Assembly (NCBI RefSeq): GCF_023887685.1
Contig: NZ_JAMWMR010000021.1
Span: 1 to 64,000, forward strand
Direction: 5' to 3'
Origin: Streptomyces macrolidinus
Lineage (GTDB): Bacteria; Actinomycetota; Actinomycetes; Streptomycetales; Streptomycetaceae
DNA: 64,000 nucleotides
Shown here in pieces: positions 60,051 through 64,000 of this stretch. The notes beneath the pieces were generated by a model. That model made no database searches, was not told where the DNA came from, and saw only the letters and a program-made list of their open reading frames with translations. Numbering within the stretch: the stretch's first letter is position 1; every line of letters starts with the position of its first letter. Both the position numbers and the translations under genes were made by a program.

Positions 60051-60106
60051 ACGGCGTACTGGGAGGGGGAAGTGCGGCGTACTGCGAGGGGGAGGTACGG
60101 CGTACT
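60051..60106. repeat. 23-base repeat upstream of DyP/encapsulin operon
   Basis: Two full 23-base units and the start of a third, each beginning [ag]cggcgtact and continuing g-gagggggaggt-like. It is 50-105 bases before the DyP start. The even spacing suggests repeated sites for an operon regulator, but this is unproven. Confidence 0.7.
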
Positions 60107-60246
60107 ACCAGAACGCCCCGCGGGGCGTCCTCTGGTTCACCGTATGCCGCGGACCCGGCACTCGCCACCGCTTGGCGGCCCGTCGACGGGACAGCCACAG
60201 CTACCGACGATCGGCCGCACACCCGGGAGTGGCGCGCACCCGGCAC

Positions 60247-60840
60247 CTACGTGTCCGCGAGCACCGCGTCGATCATCTTGCGCAGACGCTCCTCGGACAG
60301 TCCCTGCAACGAGCGGGCCGCGATCTTCCCGTCCTGGTCGAGCACGATCGTGGAGGGGAGTGTCTGCGGGTTCAGTGTCCCCTTGGGGAATCCGGCGAGG
60401 ACGAGCTTCCCCGTGGGGTCGTACAGACTCGGGTAGTCCACGTGGAAGTCCTTCTCGAAGGCGACGGCCTGGGTGCGGCTCGCCTCGCGTGTGTTGATGC
60501 CGACGAACTCCACGCCCTTGCCCTTGACCGCCTTGGCGACCTTCACGAAATTCGGGATCTCGGCACGGCAGGGGACGCACCACGAGCCCCATACGTTCAT
60601 CACGACGACCTTGCCCCGGAGATCGGCGACGTCGAGCCGCTTCCCGTCGAGGGTTTCGCCCTTCATGGCACCGGCTGGTTGCCGATCGGCCTTGCGGACG
60701 GTGGAGATGCCGTCGGCGTCGGTCACGTAGTGCGCCCGGTCGCCCCCGGCCCCACTGTTGTCGCAGCCGGTCAGGGACAGGGCAGCCGCGGTGACCAGGG
60801 CTGCCGCCAGGGGGAGGTGAAGGGCTCGGCCGAGATGCAT
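60247..60840 (-). CDS. TlpA/ResA-like thioredoxin lipoprotein
   Basis: 197 residues. A lipobox signal peptide (AAALSLTGC) anchors it outside the membrane. The thioredoxin fold has WGSWCVPCRAEIPNF with the redox CXXC and VGINTRE. Family members reduce cytochrome c apoproteins or other extracytoplasmic disulfides. ATG 60840. Confidence 0.9.
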   Translation of the reverse strand: MHLGRALHLPLAAALVTAAALSLTGCDNSGAGGDRAHYVTDADGISTVRKADRQPAGAMKGETLDGKRLDVADLRGKVVVMNVWGSWCVPCRAEIPNFVKVAKAVKGKGVEFVGINTREASRTQAVAFEKDFHVDYPSLYDPTGKLVLAGFPKGTLNPQTLPSTIVLDQDGKIAARSLQGLSEERLRKMIDAVLADT

Positions 60841-61122
60841 GCGCGCAGTCTCGCACGGCCCTCGCCGCGCCCCTTCACCGCCTTCGGATCATGGAACAGC
60901 TCAGATCAAGCCATCTCGGCCGCCGCTCAACCACGGGACATCGGCGCGCAGTTCGCGAATCCTTTCTGCCGACTCCTGACCAGGTCAGAGGCCTTCTTGC
61001 ACCGCTCGGCCCCTCGCCGTGACGCCCGCTCGGGCTGTCCGGATCACGCTCCCCTCCCCCGCCGATTGTCAGTGGTGTGCAGGAGGGTCGTTCCCAACCG
61101 CTTCCCTCACCGAGGAGACTCC

Positions 61123-61275
61123 ATGAAGACCGTGCTCGCCCTCACCGCCCTTCGGCCCGCGCTCGAGAACCCTCCTGCTCGGCTCGCCGCTCCGGTCGCG
61201 TTCCGGCGCGTGGTCGACGCTCGCCGCGCCCTGTTCGCCTCCGCGTCACGACCGTCATCGAGGTGGGGGGCATGA
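61123..61275 (+). CDS. Small ORF, 50 residues, coupled to kinase-fold gene
   Basis: MKTVLALTALRPALENPP-starting 50-residue frame with a strong GAGGAG ribosome site five bases before the ATG. Its TGA overlaps the ATG of the next gene (ATGA). It has no known family. It may be a leader peptide that sets translation of the downstream gene, or a small functional protein. The 282-base gap before it (60841-61122) shows nothing else. Confidence 0.45.
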   Translation: MKTVLALTALRPALENPPARLAAPVAFRRVVDARRALFASASRPSSRWGA

Positions 61276-62192
61276 CCGACTCGACCCTGCCCGCACCGGC
61301 CCTGCTCGACTGGGTTCGCAAGGAACTCCGTACGCCGGTCTCCGTCACAGCGCACCCCTCACCCACCCGCGAGGACTCCCGCGTCTGGGCTCTTCGCCGC
61401 CCCGACGGCGTCCGGTTCTGCCTGAAGGTCTCTTCCCGGCCGCTGAGTTACGAGCGGGAGACCTTCGCGCTGCGCCACGCGGTCCCGGCGCTCGGATCCG
61501 GCCACGCACCGCAGTTGCGCGCTTCGAGCGCCGAGCATCTGGCCCTGCTGCTGACCGCCGTCCCGGGCCGCCCGCTCGGACGGCTGAAGCTGACCCCCGC
61601 GGAGGAAGTCCGCGCCCACTGGCAAGGCGGCGCTCTGCTGGCCCGGTTGCACGCGGCCGGTGATCTGTCCGGCCCCCGCCGCGCCGAGGCCGCGCGGTCG
61701 CTGCGGGCCGCGGCGGACGAAGCCGAGGAGTATCTGCAACAGGCCGCCGGACGGCTGACACCGGCCGAGCGGAGGCTCGTTCGCGAGCTCACCGAGCGGC
61801 TGCGCTGCCTTCCACCGCTGCCGCTCGCGTTCGTCCACGGCGCTGCCCGGCCTCGGAACCTCCTGTGGTCCCCGGCTTCGGCGCAGGCCTGCTGGATCGG
61901 CTTCGAACGGGCCCGATTCGCCACCGTGGTACACGACTTCGTCCCGATGAGCTGCGGGATCTGGGCGGAACGGCCCGAGTTGGCGGCGGCGTGCTTCCGG
62001 GGCTACGGCCGCGAATTGGTACCCGAGGAGCACTACGCACTGAGAGGCCTTGCGGCCCTCGACGCGGTGCGCTGCCTGGTCCGGGGCCCCGCGCACCATG
62101 ACGCCGCGACGACCGCGCGAGGAAGACGCACGCTGGACCAGCTCACGGCAGGGGCGTTCGGGGAACTCCACGCCCTCGCTCGGAGTCGCTGA
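61272..62192 (+). CDS. Aminoglycoside-phosphotransferase-fold protein lacking catalytic aspartates
   Basis: 306 residues with the APH/choline-kinase fold: VRFCLKVSSRPLSYERETFALRH in the N-lobe and a C-lobe loop LAFVHGAARPRNLLW where active kinases have HGDxxxxN. The Asp is Ala, and the DFG-like motif is IGFERA instead of I-D-x-E. Both phosphotransfer aspartates are therefore missing, so it is most likely a pseudokinase or binding protein. Translation is coupled to the small ORF upstream. Confidence 0.7.
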   Translation: MTDSTLPAPALLDWVRKELRTPVSVTAHPSPTREDSRVWALRRPDGVRFCLKVSSRPLSYERETFALRHAVPALGSGHAPQLRASSAEHLALLLTAVPGRPLGRLKLTPAEEVRAHWQGGALLARLHAAGDLSGPRRAEAARSLRAAADEAEEYLQQAAGRLTPAERRLVRELTERLRCLPPLPLAFVHGAARPRNLLWSPASAQACWIGFERARFATVVHDFVPMSCGIWAERPELAAACFRGYGRELVPEEHYALRGLAALDAVRCLVRGPAHHDAATTARGRRTLDQLTAGAFGELHALARSR

Positions 62193-62229
62193 CCGACGCA
62201 TCCACGAGGCTGTACCATGCCGGGGCGCG

Positions 62230-62866
62230 GCCCCGTGGCCCCCGGCTCGACGGCACCGGGAGAGGAGATGCCCCGGCGCGGCCCCGCTCGTTCGGGGAGC
62301 AGTACGAGCAGCGCGCCGAGGAACAGACCCAGTGCGGGCAGCGTCGGGAAGCGACCGTCATGGGCCAAGCCCTGTACGGCGAATCAGGTCAGCGCGGCGG
62401 CTGTTGCGGCCAGGCCCAGCCACAGCCGCCAGGGACGGCGCGGGTCGGCGTGCGGGCGAGCCCACTCGTACAGCAGCGAGAGCACGTGCTCCAGCGGTCC
62501 GAGCGCAACCACCACACCGGTCATGACGATGCCGAGCACCACCAACCACGGCACACGCAGGGTCCACCAGGCCGAGGAGGCGAACGCGGGCTCGGGGGCG
62601 AGTCCGGTCAGATAGAACGCGGCGGCGACGAGCAGCATGTGCCACAGGTACAGGGTCATGCTGGCGCCACCCACCGGCCGCACCACCCGCCCTACGCGTT
62701 CGCGGTCCGTCAACCGCCGTGCCCACGGGGCGACCAGAAGGCACAGTCCCACCTGGGCCACGGTCCAGGCCAGCATCGCCGCCGACGGCGGATTGGTGTG
62801 CGGCCCGGCGCGCGGCAGGTGCGGCGGAGAGCCCGTGTCGCAATCAAGCTGTGCCCTGTACGACAC
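62230..62866 (-). pseudogene. Decayed acyltransferase-3-family membrane protein
   Basis: Only the C-terminal third of an acyltransferase family 3 protein can be read (VGRVVRPVGGASMTLYLWHM, then three membrane segments), without its N-terminal part. An in-frame TGA at 62384-62386 interrupts the frame, after which the same frame goes on with FPTLPALGLFLGALLVLLPE. A 5' truncation plus a nonsense codon make a functional product unlikely. Confidence 0.65.
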
Positions 62867-62888
62867 CGGGTGTGGTCGCGCGTTGACC

Positions 62889-63260
62889 TTACGAGGGTCG
62901 GCTGGTGGTGTCCGGGGACAGGGCCGGACTGAGGTCGGCCTGGCGCAGTTCGGCCAGCAACTCGCTCTGCCCTGCGAGCAGTTCGGTCAGGATGCGGCGG
63001 GCCGCGCGCAGGAGTTCGGCGACGTCGCCGCCGGCGAGCGCGTAGCTGACGGTCGCGCCCTCCCGTATGGACACCACGATTCCCGAGCGGCGCAGGACGG
63101 CCAACTGCTGCGAGAGGCTGGACGGTTCGATCCCGATCTCGGCGAGCAGGTCACGTACGGGGACGGGACCGCGCTGCAACAGTTCCAGGACCCGGATACG
63201 GACCGGGTGTCCGAGCATGCGGAAGAACTCGGCCTTGGCCTGGTAGAGGGGGACCTGCAT
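62889..63260 (-). CDS. ArsR-family transcriptional regulator
   Basis: 123 residues: FFRMLGHPVRIRVLELL, then VRDLLAEIGIEPSSLSQQLAVLRRSGIV as recognition helix and ATVSYALAG wing. Cys residues of metal sensors are missing, so it is not a classical metal sensor. ATG 63260 is preferred over upstream in-frame starts. Its regulon is not visible. Confidence 0.85.
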   Translation of the reverse strand: MQVPLYQAKAEFFRMLGHPVRIRVLELLQRGPVPVRDLLAEIGIEPSSLSQQLAVLRRSGIVVSIREGATVSYALAGGDVAELLRAARRILTELLAGQSELLAELRQADLSPALSPDTTSRPS

Positions 63261-63458
63261 GGTGAGTGGCTCGCTCCCTGCCGCGTGACGGGTGGTGTGC
63301 TGGGCGCGGCGGCCCGGTGTGTGCCGCCGCGGGCTGTCCTGCGGACCGATCCTCGCGGCTCCGGCCCCGCACACCCGTGAGATTGCTCTGATCTGGATGT
63401 GTCCAGATGAAGAAGTCTTCAACTCGTGGGTGTGCGGAGGCAGTGACGGAAGGGCTGC

Positions 63459-63833
63459 TCAGACCTCGAGGTCGGCCTCGATGCGCTTGAGCTGGTGGCG
63501 GGCCATGGCGAGGTTGGACCGTTCCCTGTCGAGCACGAGGTAGAGGAACAGCCCGTTGCCGCCTCGGCCCGTGAGCGGGCGGATGAGGTGGTACTGGCTG
63601 CCGAGCGTGATGAGTATGTCCTCGATCTCGCCCTTGAGGCCGAGGTGTTCCATGGTGCGGGTCTTGGCGCGGATCACGTCCGTGTTGCCCGCCGCGGCGA
63701 CGGTCAGGTCGAGGTCCTTGCCGCCGCCCAGGGTGCCCAGCGCCATACCGCTGGTGTAGTCCACGAGGGCCGCTCCCAGGGAGCCCTCGATCGAGGTCAT
63801 CATCTCCTTGAGGGAGATCTCCACATTGGCCAT
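63459..63833 (-). CDS. Roadblock/LC7-domain protein
   Basis: 124 residues. EMMTSIEGSLGAALVDYTSGMAL and the hydrophobic beta strands GGNGLFLYLVLDRERSNL match roadblock/LC7 (MglB-like) proteins, which act as partners of small GTPases in Streptomyces conservons. No partner GTPase is seen in the window. A normal upstream region follows to position 64,000 without further genes. Confidence 0.8.
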   Translation of the reverse strand: MANVEISLKEMMTSIEGSLGAALVDYTSGMALGTLGGGKDLDLTVAAAGNTDVIRAKTRTMEHLGLKGEIEDILITLGSQYHLIRPLTGRGGNGLFLYLVLDRERSNLAMARHQLKRIEADLEV

Positions 63834-64000
63834 ACCGGTGTCTCCTCCTGGTCACTCCTGACCCGGGCGTCTCCCGCCGGGCTGGTGCCCTGGACCTTAC
63901 GGACTGTGCGCAACCGGTAACCGGCTTGCTTCGGGATTGATCGAGAGAGCCCCGAAGCGACGACAGATGTGCGTTCTCTGATCGCTTACGTACGAAGAGT

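Noticed and set aside
61272..62192. Aminoglycoside resistance gene
   Set aside because: Both catalytic aspartates of the APH fold are replaced, so resistance by phosphorylation is not supported.
1..64000. tRNA, rRNA or CRISPR
   Set aside because: No cloverleaf-like sequences, rRNA segments or spaced direct repeats of CRISPR type were recognised.

Overview
The window looks like an accessory, probably chromosome-arm, segment of a Streptomyces or close relative. Coding regions are very GC-rich with a strong third-position GC bias. It carries SARP/AfsR regulators, an AfsA-type butyrolactone synthase with its TetR receptor, rare TTA leucine codons, a family 1 encapsulin and an LAxTG wall protein. 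No rRNA, tRNA or CRISPR was seen. All calls come from reading the sequence; no database was searched.

Positions 1 to about 37,700 form one large biosynthetic cluster whose left end lies outside the window. The left part makes shikimate/chorismate-derived precursors: an EntA-like dehydrogenase (cut by the window edge), a PhzC-type class II DAHP synthase, a divergent 3-dehydroquinate-synthase-like cyclase, a chorismate synthase, a NovR/CloR-like class II aldolase-fold protein and an FAD/NAD(P)-binding protein. Two DDE-transposase-like proteins with ruined active sites sit inside this block. Regulation is dense: two SARP-type activators (one AfsR-like), an AraC regulator, a very short LysR-type protein, an AfsA homologue and a butyrolactone-receptor TetR. 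Four similar palindromes that look like autoregulatory elements (AREs) lie upstream of these genes.

From 19,100 to 36,700 come the tailoring and assembly genes: a flavin-dependent acyl-CoA-dehydrogenase-like oxidase coupled to a VAO-type oxidase; an adenylation-carrier protein, P450 and thioesterase cassette of the kind that beta-hydroxylates an amino acid (the pocket suggests histidine); a cysteine-synthase-like protein lacking the usual PLP lysine; four different ATP-grasp ligases; and an MFS exporter. No condensation domain is present. The likely product is a small amide or peptide joined by ATP-grasp chemistry from an aromatic acid and unusual amino acids. A miniature inverted-repeat element sits between the AfsR-like gene and the P450.

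Positions 37,700 to 50,700 hold mixed genes: hydrolases, an NmrA-like reductase, a leucine-rich-variant repeat protein, a hotdog thioesterase, a phosphodiester-glycosidase-like protein, a methyltransferase, a universal stress protein and a permease.

Positions 50,800 to 54,350 hold the most novel candidate system: an ABC exporter, a 63-residue peptide with an acidic leader and a six-cysteine core spaced like an inhibitor cystine knot, and, three bases later, a protein that appears to join a PqqD-like peptide-binding domain, a CGFC thioredoxin-like motif and a degenerate HPr-kinase-like domain. This reads as a ribosomally made knottin with its own oxidative folding factor and exporter.

The right end carries an amino acid permease, an LAxTG protein, a DyP peroxidase with a C-terminal encapsulin-targeting tail next to its encapsulin shell gene, a TlpA-like lipoprotein, a kinase-fold protein without catalytic aspartates coupled to a tiny upstream ORF, a decayed acyltransferase, an ArsR regulator and a roadblock/LC7 protein.
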